7,458 nt of DNA from Verrucomicrobiales bacterium (lineage in GTDB: Bacteria; Verrucomicrobiota; Verrucomicrobiia; Verrucomicrobiales; V1-33), in the NCBI GenBank assembly GCA_028293305.1, contig JAQGPD010000420.1:1-7458 (forward strand), written 5' to 3'. The position numbers and the translations under genes were made by a program. How positions within the stretch are numbered: the first letter of the stretch is position 1; every line of letters starts with the position of its first letter. Below, piece after piece: positions 1 to 6,029 of the stretch. The notes under the pieces were generated by a model. It saw only the letters and a program-made list of their open reading frames with translations. It had not been told where the DNA came from and ran no database searches.

Positions 1-975
1 GGACGGGATGAAGGTCACGCTGAGCTGGTCCTGCGGGAGGAGCACGTAGGTTTCAAAAATATGTTGGCCGACGTCGTTGAGGATTTTCTGAATGTCGTCC
101 GTGTAGTCCGCAAGACCGCGTTCCAAAACCTCGCTGCTGCTGCCGAAATTCAACTGCGCCAGCAGCCGGCCGGCGATGCGTTCGGCGGCGTTGCCGTAGG
201 TGCCGGCGGGCGTGCCGGAGATGGCGTGCAGGTGACCGTCCAGGCGGCGGATGCAATACCGGACCGACCTAGGAAAATCCGTGGAGAACATCAGCAAATC
301 AATGACGCCGTCCGCCGTCGGTTCGCCGCCGACCTCCGTGCGGTAGGTCCCGAAGGCACTGGCCGAACGCAGGATGCAGGTCCACTGGAACGAGTCCAGC
401 GCATTGCCGGTCTGGGCGCTGTGCACGCGGATATCAAGGAAACGGCTCGTCTTGTCGGCGCGTTCGAGGTATTTTCCCAGCTGGATAAACTGCCAACCCT
501 CGGTCCGCGCCAGGGTGGCGTCGGTGATGCCGTGGAAGAGGAGCGATCCGCTGATGATGCGGTCGTAAACGCTCTGCGGCGACATTTGGAAAAGACTCAG
601 GGTCTGCGGCGAGGTGATGAAAAGATAGAGATCATTCAGCTCCGTCCACATCTCATCGGAAATCTGGTCGCGCACCGTGCGGGCGTTTTCGCGCGCCTGG
701 CGCAGGCACATGGTGATGGCGTGGGGATTGCCCTCATGCAGGGTCATGAAGAAGCCCACGTCCGCCACGGTGCCCTGCGGATAGAGCTGGGCGAATTGCT
801 CCTCCATGGCGGTGGCCGTGAGCACCGGGTCCCAATAATCGTTCAGGCTGCGGCTGCCCATGGTCTCGCCGTCCAGCAGCAGTTCATTGCTGGCTTGAAG
901 GAGGCGGGCCAGATTTTCGGCGCGCTCCATAAAGCGGGCCATCCAGTAAAGATTGTCAGCGACGCGTGAAAGCAT
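1..975 (-). CDS. Alpha-E domain protein (DUF403), 3' end cut by window edge
   Basis: Reading the minus strand from an ATG at 975 gives 325 codons with no stop before the window edge. The N-terminus MLSRVADNLYWMARFMERAE is the hallmark start of alpha-E (DUF403) proteins, and a second helical signature, QLGKYLERADKTSRFLDIR, sits at about residues 165-183. The rest is predominantly helical. Family members are about 310-320 residues, so probably only a few codons are missing unless a further domain is fused. Alpha-E proteins have no assigned enzymatic activity. They are almost always encoded beside a circularly permuted ATP-grasp protein, here 89 bp upstream on the same strand, and are predicted to work with it in a peptide-bond-forming system, often with a transglutaminase-like protease. 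No Shine-Dalgarno sequence is obvious before the ATG, but the family-typical N-terminus makes the start secure. The family call is strong; the biological role is unknown. Confidence 0.93.
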   Translation of the reverse strand, partial: MLSRVADNLYWMARFMERAENLARLLQASNELLLDGETMGSRSLNDYWDPVLTATAMEEQFAQLYPQGTVADVGFFMTLHEGNPHAITMCLRQARENARTVRDQISDEMWTELNDLYLFITSPQTLSLFQMSPQSVYDRIISGSLLFHGITDATLARTEGWQFIQLGKYLERADKTSRFLDIRVHSAQTGNALDSFQWTCILRSASAFGTYRTEVGGEPTADGVIDLLMFSTDFPRSVRYCIRRLDGHLHAISGTPAGTYGNAAERIAGRLLAQLNFGSSSEVLERGLADYTDDIQKILNDVGQHIFETYVLLPQDQLSVTFIPS

Positions 976-1064
976 TCGTTAGGTTTGGGAAAAAGGTAAG
1001 CGGGGAAATGGATAGTCAGGGCCGGGCCGGGGGACCTGCGTCCCCGTGTCCGCGGCCGGATTTG
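976..1064 (-). other. Gap between ATP-grasp and alpha-E genes with a GC-rich hairpin
   Basis: The 89-bp spacer contains a perfect 6-bp stem with a 4-nt loop (GGGGAC-CTGC-GTCCCC, 1030-1045) embedded in G/C-rich sequence. No U-run follows it on the minus transcript, so it does not look like an intrinsic terminator. It may affect RNA stability or lower expression of the downstream gene, but this is inference. No convincing promoter or ribosome binding site was recognised. Confidence 0.4.
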
Positions 1065-2501
1065 TCAGGATTGGTGCAGGACCCAGGTGTCCTTGCTGCC
1101 TCCTCCCTGCGAGGAGTTCACCACGATGGAACCTTTTTTCAAGGCCACACGTGTCAATCCGCCCGGAAGAATATGGGTGCGCTCGCCGCTGAGAACGAAG
1201 GGCCGCAGGTCGATGTGCCGGCCCTCGACCGTGCCGTCGGTCAGGGTGGGGTGGCGGCTGAAATACACCACCGGCTGGGCGATGTAGTTCCGGGGATTCG
1301 CCAGGATGAGACCGCGGAAGGTCTCGATCTCCGCCTTGCTGGCGCGCGGGCCGATAAGCATGCCGTAGCCACCGCTTTCGTTGGCAGCCTTGACGACGAG
1401 TTCGGGGAGATGATCCAGAATATAACCGCGGTCCTTTTCATCCCACGCCAGATAGGTCGGCACCTGCTTCAGGATCGGGTCCTGATCCAGGTAGTATTTG
1501 ATCATTTTCTCAACATAGGCATAAGTCACCTTGTCGTCCGCGACGCCGGTGCCGATGGCGTTGGCGAGGGCCACATTCCCAGCCTGCACGGCGCTGACCA
1601 ATCCCGGAACGCCGAGCATGGAGTCGGGACGGAAGACCTTCGGGTCCAGGAAGTCGTCATCCAGCCGGCGGTAAATCACATCCACCTGCTGCAGTCCGCG
1701 CGTGGTGCGCATGTAAACGTGGGCGCCGACCACGATGAGGTCCTTGCCCTCCACGATTTCGATGCCCATCTGCCTGGCAAGAAAGCTGTGTTCGAAATAC
1801 GCGCTGTTATAATGTCCTGGCGTCAGGAGCACACAAACCGGATCCGGCTTGGCGTGCGGTGCGATGTATTGCAAAGTGCCCAGGAGGTCCTGCGCGTAGC
1901 TGTCCACCCCGCGCACCCCGGCGCTGCCGAAAAGATTGGGAAACACCCGCTTCATGGCCATGCGGTTTTCCAACACATAGGACACGCCGGACGGGCAGCG
2001 GCCATTGTCCTCCAAAACCAGATAGGATCCATCGCGGTCGCGGATGAGGTCGGTGCCGCAAATGTGGATGTAGATATCCCGCGGCACATCCACATCCTTG
2101 AATTCCGGTCGGTAATGCGCGGCGCTGAAGATGACTTCCTCGGGGATGATTTTGTCCTTCAGGATTTTCTGCTCGTGATAGATATCGTAGAGAAAAAGAT
2201 TCAGCGCCGTGATGCGTTGCACCAGTCCGTCCTCGATGACCTGCCACTCGTCCGCCGGGATGATGCGCGGGATGGGGTCGAAAGGGAAAACACGCTCCGT
2301 GCCCTGCTGGTCGCCATACACCGTGAAGGTGATGCCCTGCTTAAGGAAAAGCGTTTCGAGATTCCGGATTTTTTGATCCAGCTCCTCCTTGGACAGGGTA
2401 TCCAGCCGTTCCCTCATCAATTGATAGTGGAAACGAACTTCGCCATTTTCAGCAAACATCTCATCGAAGAGACCCTCGGTATCGTAGTGATCAAGTAGCA
2501 C
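1065..2501 (-). CDS. Circularly permuted ATP-grasp type 2 protein (DUF404/DUF407)
   Basis: This 478-residue protein has the full length usual for the family. The N-terminal region GLFDEMFAENGEVRFHYQ (10-27) matches the family's start. Later signatures are LEDNGRCPSGVSYVLENR (163-180), VLLTPGHYNSAYFEH (224-238), YRRLDDDFLDP (277-287), GNVALANAIGTGVADDK (308-324), the glycine-rich VVKAANESGGYGM (369-381), DLRPF (431-435) and SSQGGGSKDTWVL (463-475). ATP-grasp enzymes join a carboxylate to an amine through an acyl phosphate; this permuted group is predicted to make peptide or amide bonds, with substrate unknown. The start is GTG at 2501, with an in-frame TAA three codons upstream. An ATG at codon 15 (2459) is possible but would cut the conserved N-terminus. 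Alpha-E follows on the same strand, the standard gene order for this system. Family assignment is very secure; the reaction is inferred. Confidence 0.95.
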   Translation of the reverse strand: MLLDHYDTEGLFDEMFAENGEVRFHYQLMRERLDTLSKEELDQKIRNLETLFLKQGITFTVYGDQQGTERVFPFDPIPRIIPADEWQVIEDGLVQRITALNLFLYDIYHEQKILKDKIIPEEVIFSAAHYRPEFKDVDVPRDIYIHICGTDLIRDRDGSYLVLEDNGRCPSGVSYVLENRMAMKRVFPNLFGSAGVRGVDSYAQDLLGTLQYIAPHAKPDPVCVLLTPGHYNSAYFEHSFLARQMGIEIVEGKDLIVVGAHVYMRTTRGLQQVDVIYRRLDDDFLDPKVFRPDSMLGVPGLVSAVQAGNVALANAIGTGVADDKVTYAYVEKMIKYYLDQDPILKQVPTYLAWDEKDRGYILDHLPELVVKAANESGGYGMLIGPRASKAEIETFRGLILANPRNYIAQPVVYFSRHPTLTDGTVEGRHIDLRPFVLSGERTHILPGGLTRVALKKGSIVVNSSQGGGSKDTWVLHQS

Positions 2502-2588
2502 ACCTGCACTTTAGCACGGGCCGTGCCGGGAAAAGCAAAATTCTATGAGGCTTTTTCAATTTTTGCCTCCAATGATGCGCCGGACTAA
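2502..2588 (-). promoter_or_regulatory. Upstream region of the ATP-grasp/alpha-E pair
   Basis: These 87 bp should hold the promoter or leader of the ATP-grasp/alpha-E genes if they are not read through from the EI24 gene. Two symmetric elements are visible. One is an inverted repeat GAGGC...GCCTC (2547-2551 and 2565-2569) around an A/T-rich loop. The other is a near-perfect 13-bp palindrome, GCACGGGCCGTGC (2514-2526), 12 bp before the GTG start. The A/T-rich part may contain promoter elements, but no properly spaced -35/-10 pair was found. The first inverted repeat could be a weak terminator for the EI24 gene, although no U-run follows its stem. Confidence 0.35.
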
Positions 2589-3257
2589 TCAATCCCTCCG
2601 ATGATGGAACACATGGACCATCACGGCGATGCCCAAAACCGGCGCCAACAGGTTCAAAACCGGCACCAGACCGATGGCCGCGATGCCGACGCCCGCCGCA
2701 AAATAGGAGAGCCGGTTTTTCCGGCGGGAGGCATCCATGTCACGACGGCCCATGCGCCGGAGCGCCGTGACTTCGTAATATTCCCGGCCCGCCAGCAGCC
2801 CGTTCACCAGCAGCATCAGCACCGCGCCGGAACCGGCCAGCCATAACAAGGCAAGGTAAAACGGCAGCGCGATCACGTTGACCGTGATCATAAGGACAAA
2901 AAAACGGATGGCGGCCAGGATGGAGCTTTTCAGAGAAGCGCCGTCGGCTTTGGGAAGTTCCGGGTAATAGCGCGCCTCCACCAGCTCCGCCACTTTTTCC
3001 TGAAACAGGCTGGCGACCAAAATGAACATCGTGGGAAACAACAACAAAGCCGTGATGAAGCCGAGGGTGCCCTGACCATATTTCAGCCACCCCGCATACT
3101 TGGGCCAATGTCCCGCGATCCATGCCACCCCTTCCCGGACGCCCCACCATAAACCGGCGAAACAGAGCATCGACACCATCGCCGAGGCCGCCAAAACCAG
3201 CCAAAGGCGGGGATCAGTCAGGAACTGCGTGAAAGCTCTGCGGACAGCCAGGAACAT
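2589..3257 (-). CDS. EI24 / CysZ-like integral membrane protein
   Basis: The protein is 222 residues when started at the ATG at 3257. Hydrophobic segments lie at about 18-39, 62-84, 116-150 (probably two passes) and 184-215, so it is an inner-membrane protein. The signature NGLLAGREYYEVTALRRM (152-169), the preceding FQEKVAELVEARYYPE (85-100) and the C-terminal LNLLAPVLGIAVMVHVF (201-217) match EI24-domain proteins. That family includes the sulfate permease CysZ as well as many uncharacterised members. No sulfur-assimilation gene lies nearby, so a transport role is not supported by context. The reading frame stays open to an ATG at 3371, but the 38 extra residues are hydrophilic, Cys/Ser/Thr-rich and encoded largely by the REP-like repeat at 3288-3349, so the later start is preferred. 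No clear ribosome binding site precedes either ATG. Confidence 0.85.
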   Translation of the reverse strand: MFLAVRRAFTQFLTDPRLWLVLAASAMVSMLCFAGLWWGVREGVAWIAGHWPKYAGWLKYGQGTLGFITALLLFPTMFILVASLFQEKVAELVEARYYPELPKADGASLKSSILAAIRFFVLMITVNVIALPFYLALLWLAGSGAVLMLLVNGLLAGREYYEVTALRRMGRRDMDASRRKNRLSYFAAGVGIAAIGLVPVLNLLAPVLGIAVMVHVFHHRRD

Positions 3258-3287
3258 GGTGGAAATATGGCTTGCTGTGGAGCAGCC

Positions 3288-3335
3288 GCAAGAGTGGTCG
3301 ACGCAAGAGTAGTCCGCCAACAGAGTAGTCCGCTC
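3288..3335 (+). repeat. Three degenerate tandem copies of the REP left end
   Basis: The motif AGAGTRGTC recurs with spacing of 15 and 16 bp: GCAAGAGTGGTCGAC from 3288, GCAAGAGTAGTCCGCC from 3303, and CAGAGTAGTCCGCTC from 3321. The third copy is the head of the left REP hairpin; the first two lack the palindrome. They look like truncated or degraded REP ends accumulated at the same site. Confidence 0.6.
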
Positions 3336-3479
3336 AGTCCTCTGAGCGGCAGCAGCAACCTTGGATAGCATCAGCAGCGCCCAAGCCCCAAGCAGGTGCT
3401 CCGGGTAAAAACCGATTCCCTGAAAAAGCCGGTGCTCTGGAAACCGCTCAGAGGACTGAGCGGACTACTCTGGTTGCGG
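3314..3479. repeat. REPIN-like inverted repeat pair (two REP-type hairpins)
   Basis: Bases 3321-3349 and 3444-3472 are exact reverse complements over 29 nt. The match extends to 36 nt (3314-3349 against 3444-3479) with two mismatches. Each arm folds by itself into an 8-bp stem with a 4-nt loop: CCGCTCAG-TCCT-CTGAGCGG at 3330-3349 and its complement at 3444-3463. Each hairpin has the tetranucleotide GTAG just outside it on the appropriate strand (3325-3328, and CTAC on plus at 3465-3468). A GTAG head followed by a palindrome is the known layout of REP sequences mobilised by REP-associated tyrosine transposases (RAYT), and two REPs in inverted orientation form a REPIN. No transposase is encoded here, so mobilisation in trans is inferred. 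The right arm ends only 14 bp beyond the methyltransferase stop. Confidence 0.75.
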
Positions 3480-3493
3480 ACCATTCCGCGCAC

Positions 3494-4744
3494 CTACCAA
3501 ACCCGCGCCCACAGCGCTTTCAGATAGCGGCCTTCCGGGCAATTCGACATCACCGGATGATCGGATCCCGGTCCGGTCGCGTCCAGGAATTGCAGGCGGC
3601 GCTTGGCGCGGTGCGCGGCTTTGGTCACGATTTGTTCAAACTCCATCGGCGTCACCAGGCCCGAGCAGGAACACGTTAGAAAAAGTCCGCCAGGTTCCAC
3701 CAGCTCCAGCGCCAGGCGGTTCAGATCCTCGTATTTCTGGCGGCCGTTCTCATCGATCTCCTCCCGGCTGTGCACCAGCTTCGGCGGGTCCAGCACCACC
3801 ACGTCCCACTTCGGGGCTTCCGTGCGGATCATGGTCCTGACATAACTGAAGGCGTCCGTGTGCACCCAGTCAATGCCGCGCACCTGATTGAGATTCGCGT
3901 TCCGTTGCGCCTGGGCGATCGCTTTTTCATCCAGGTCCACGGCGGTCACCTCCGCCGCATTTCCCAGCACCTTCGCCGCGAGGGAAAAGCCGCCGGTATA
4001 ACAACATAGATCCAGCACGCGCTTTCCTGACACCATGGTCGACAGCTTGAGCCGGTTTTCGCGTTGGTCGCAGAAAAATCCGGTTTTGTGCCCTTCCTCG
4101 AAGTTCACTTCATAACGCACGCCGTGTTCCCGGCACTTCACCAGCCGCACCGTGCCTTGCACCTGCGGCTCCGGGCGGATGCCCTCGATCCTGGCAATGT
4201 CGTCGTCCACGCGGATGAGGTGGCGTTTGGTGCCCAGCAATTCATGGAGGCGCGGCATCCACTCCGGCAGCCGTTGCCAGACGCCCAGGCTGTGGACATC
4301 CGCCAATAACACATCGGCATAACGGTCGATGATCAGACCGCTGAGGCCATCGCCGTCCGAGTTCACCACGCGGTAGGCCTCCGCTTTTTCGTCCAGTTTC
4401 AAAATATCCTTGCGCAGTTCCACCGCCCGTTCCAGCGCCTTCAGGAAAAAGGAATCGTCCGCCGGCTCCACCGCGCTGTGGTGGATCATGCGCAGTGGCA
4501 CGCGGGCGCGGGCATTGTAAAAACCAGCGCCGAACCGGTCGCCGTTTTTGTCATAAACCGACACGATGTCGCCCGCATTGATCTTCGGCGAAGTCCCCGC
4601 CAGCATCCGCGGATACACGGCGGGTTGATAGGTAAAATACTTCAGCTGCACCCACGGCGCGTCCCAGTTTTCACTGCCGGCAGGCGGCGTGTAAACAGCA
4701 GGCGGCTGCGCAGGATAGCGCATCGGTTGGCGGTAGGGATTCAT
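3494..4744 (-). CDS. rlmI: Class I SAM-dependent 23S rRNA cytosine methyltransferase, RlmI family
   Basis: The 416-residue protein belongs to the RlmI/COG1092 family, whose characterised member methylates C5 of cytosine 1962 in 23S rRNA. A PUA-like RNA-binding part lies at about 32-105 (VQLKYFTYQPAVYPRMLAG). A central domain follows, with EEGHKTGFFCDQREN at 216-230. The SAM-binding loop is VLDLCCYTGGFSL (243-255), with AVDLDEKAI (268-276) as the acidic ribose-contacting strand. DPPKL (319-323) is motif IV, TCSCSG (357-362) carries the expected catalytic cysteine, and DHPV...PEGRYLK (395-409) closes the family signature. All key motifs are intact. The frame stays open upstream to 4870, but those 42 residues have no family similarity, so the ATG at 4744 is preferred. 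Even so, about 30 Pro/Tyr-rich residues precede the PUA region. The gene stands alone functionally. Position-specific activity is inferred from family membership. Confidence 0.92.
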   Translation of the reverse strand: MNPYRQPMRYPAQPPAVYTPPAGSENWDAPWVQLKYFTYQPAVYPRMLAGTSPKINAGDIVSVYDKNGDRFGAGFYNARARVPLRMIHHSAVEPADDSFFLKALERAVELRKDILKLDEKAEAYRVVNSDGDGLSGLIIDRYADVLLADVHSLGVWQRLPEWMPRLHELLGTKRHLIRVDDDIARIEGIRPEPQVQGTVRLVKCREHGVRYEVNFEEGHKTGFFCDQRENRLKLSTMVSGKRVLDLCCYTGGFSLAAKVLGNAAEVTAVDLDEKAIAQAQRNANLNQVRGIDWVHTDAFSYVRTMIRTEAPKWDVVVLDPPKLVHSREEIDENGRQKYEDLNRLALELVEPGGLFLTCSCSGLVTPMEFEQIVTKAAHRAKRRLQFLDATGPGSDHPVMSNCPEGRYLKALWARVW

Positions 4745-4938
4745 GCCACAATGCTGCCCCGCCGCGCCCGCGCCGCAAACGGGAATCCCAGCTTCGGCAG
4801 GCCCGCAGGAGAGTGTTTCTGCACAAAAAGAATAGGAATGCCGCCCTTGACTCTTTTGACCCGTCACCACCTACAGCCTGCGGACCCAGGGCTTCCGGCC
4901 CGGCGTGAAACGGATTGATCCTTATGATCTTTGAGGCG
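4745..4938. other. 194-bp intergenic region upstream of the rRNA methyltransferase
   Basis: This gap separates the stop of the kinase-like gene from the methyltransferase start. It contains a GC-rich inverted repeat, GGGC-TTCCG-GCCC (about 4893-4905). That could end the kinase-like transcript, although no U-run follows on the minus strand. There is also a short direct repeat of TTGAC (about 4847-4860). No well-spaced promoter could be assigned with confidence, and no gene is apparent. Confidence 0.35.
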
Positions 4939-5949
4939 TTAGGGAGATATCCCCGCCTCCGGGTGAAAATGACAGGGCGGAAACCCATGCGGCAGTTCTG
5001 TGATGATCACATCGATCGGCACTAGCACCCCATTTTCCGCCAGAATAACATTCGCCGGATGCACATCCCACACACCAAATCGCCCGATCCGCCAGGACGT
5101 TGAGTCTTCATAACCCATCCCTTTCCACCCCATTTGCACCAAACCCAGCGCCTTCAATCCTACGCTTATTTCCAGCATGGTTGCACGGCGACCCACCACA
5201 TGGGGTTGAGTGGTCCGGATACGCCATCCACCCCGCCCCTCACGCCATAGACCTGTCAGGGTGATGCTGTCCTGGAAAAATTCATTCTGCCATTGAAGCC
5301 GGTCCAAGTATTCCATGGGCAGCGCATTTCTCAGAAAAGGTCTGCCACTTTCCTCCCAATCAACCGTGAAACCGGCTAGTCCCGGCTTGGTGAATTTCAC
5401 CCAACAGGCCTCTGCTGGTAGAAAAATCACATCATGTTCCCGCCCGCCTGCCAGTTGCGGTCCCCGTGAGTCATCCATTATTCCTTGCGATTCACACCAG
5501 CGGTGGAGCGCGTTCCATTGCTGCTCTGGTCCGTCCCAATCTTCCTCAGCTGTGTCCCCATCACCGACGCCATCTGCGCATAGGCCTGCCCGGAGGTAGT
5601 GTTGTGCCCCCGTGAGCGGGCATCGCGCATAGCTTGTTTTTGCTGGTCCGTCATCTCCCGGATCCTGCCACCCTTCCGCACCACCCGCAAGCCCCTCGTC
5701 CCCGAAAATCACATCTGCCCCGATGTTCTCCTCCGGCATTCCCGTCAGGTCCCGGACCTCCATTTCCACCGCGCCCAAATACTGTTCCGCCTGTCGTTGC
5801 GCCCAGCTCAGAATGCTGCAATGCCGCGAGCCCCACCCCAGCAATTGCTGGTTCAGCCACACGGCCACTGCGGGCACGTCCGGACTGCTCCATAGCATCC
5901 CGTCCCATTGGAGGCCCTTTCCCTGCTCGTTAGTGAAAATAATTTCCAT
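4939..5949 (-). CDS. Protein with C-terminal polyvalent-protein kinase-like domain
   Basis: The 336-residue protein starts at ATG 5949, which has GGAGAGG nine bases upstream. The frame remains open to a GTG at 6003, but that start has no ribosome binding site. Residues from about 165 to 318 resemble the kinase-like domain found in phage and plasmid polyvalent proteins. GGREHDVIF (168-176) corresponds to the first strands, WVKFTKPG (183-190) offers Lys185 as a candidate ATP-contacting lysine, and PMEYLDRLQWQNEFF (211-225) carries a candidate partner Glu223. TTQPHVVGRRAT (246-257) follows, then WDVHPANVI (294-302) as an HRD-like catalytic loop, and VPIDVI (310-315) with Asp313 as the likely metal-binding aspartate. 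The first 145 residues are unrecognised; their middle is rich in Gly, Asp and Ala. Third codon positions are less GC-rich than in the neighbours (11 of 20 in one stretch, against 16 of 18 in namZ), suggesting different ancestry. Substrate and activity are unknown; the assignment comes from motif recognition only. Confidence 0.7.
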   Translation of the reverse strand: MEIIFTNEQGKGLQWDGMLWSSPDVPAVAVWLNQQLLGWGSRHCSILSWAQRQAEQYLGAVEMEVRDLTGMPEENIGADVIFGDEGLAGGAEGWQDPGDDGPAKTSYARCPLTGAQHYLRAGLCADGVGDGDTAEEDWDGPEQQWNALHRWCESQGIMDDSRGPQLAGGREHDVIFLPAEACWVKFTKPGLAGFTVDWEESGRPFLRNALPMEYLDRLQWQNEFFQDSITLTGLWREGRGGWRIRTTQPHVVGRRATMLEISVGLKALGLVQMGWKGMGYEDSTSWRIGRFGVWDVHPANVILAENGVLVPIDVIITELPHGFPPCHFHPEAGISP

Positions 5950-5958
5950 CCTGTCAGG

Positions 5959-5965
5959 CCTCTCC
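5959..5965 (-). promoter_or_regulatory. Ribosome binding site deciding the kinase-like gene start
   Basis: On the minus strand GGAGAGG lies nine bases before the ATG at 5949. It is the clearest Shine-Dalgarno sequence on the minus strand of this window, and it favours this start over the in-frame ATG at 5967 and GTG at 6003. Confidence 0.6.
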
Positions 5966-6010
5966 ATCGCATGCAGGGGAAACGTCAGGCAACTCTTTTT
6001 CACTTTTCAT

Positions 6011-6018
6011 GGGAGAGG
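6011..6018 (+). promoter_or_regulatory. Ribosome binding site of the NamZ-family gene
   Basis: GGGAGAGG lies 11 bases before the ATG at 6030 and overlaps the earlier in-frame ATG at 6009, so it supports the 6030 start. The ATG at 6042 is 23 bases away, too far for this site, although it would give a very typical Tat N-terminus (MSNRRSFFR). Confidence 0.5.
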
Positions 6019-6029
6019 TTTCCGGGACT

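Larger units (their letters stand above)
3258..3493. other. 236-bp intergenic region with an inverted REP-like pair
   Basis: This gap separates the stop of the methyltransferase gene from the preferred EI24 start. Most of it is taken up by two REP-like hairpins in inverted orientation and short degenerate copies of their left end. The 94 bp between the hairpins (3350-3443) contain no recognisable gene. They hold two similar stretches, GGTGCTCCGG (about 3396) and GGTGCTCTGG (about 3431). Confidence 0.7.

Noticed and set aside
61..969. 302-codon open frame on the plus strand
   Set aside because: It lies opposite the alpha-E gene, whose N-terminal signature and length match its family; the plus-strand product has no recognisable features.
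966..2498. 510-codon open frame on the plus strand
   Set aside because: It is antiparallel to the ATP-grasp gene, which shows unmistakable family motifs over its full length. Long antisense frames are common opposite GC-rich genes.
3314..3479. CRISPR repeat or att site interpretation of the 29-nt repeat
   Set aside because: There are only two copies, they are inverted and not direct, and no cas gene, tRNA or integrase is present.
4745..4870. 42-residue upstream extension of the rRNA methyltransferase
   Set aside because: The extra residues do not resemble the family's N-terminus. The start at 4744 already leaves about 30 residues before the PUA-like region.
4880..4910. Possible REP-like or terminator hairpin (GGGC-TTCCG-GCCC) after the kinase-like gene
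   Set aside because: The stem is only four pairs before a mismatch, it has no U-run, and it shares no sequence with the REP pair at 3314-3479, so it is mentioned only within the gap description.
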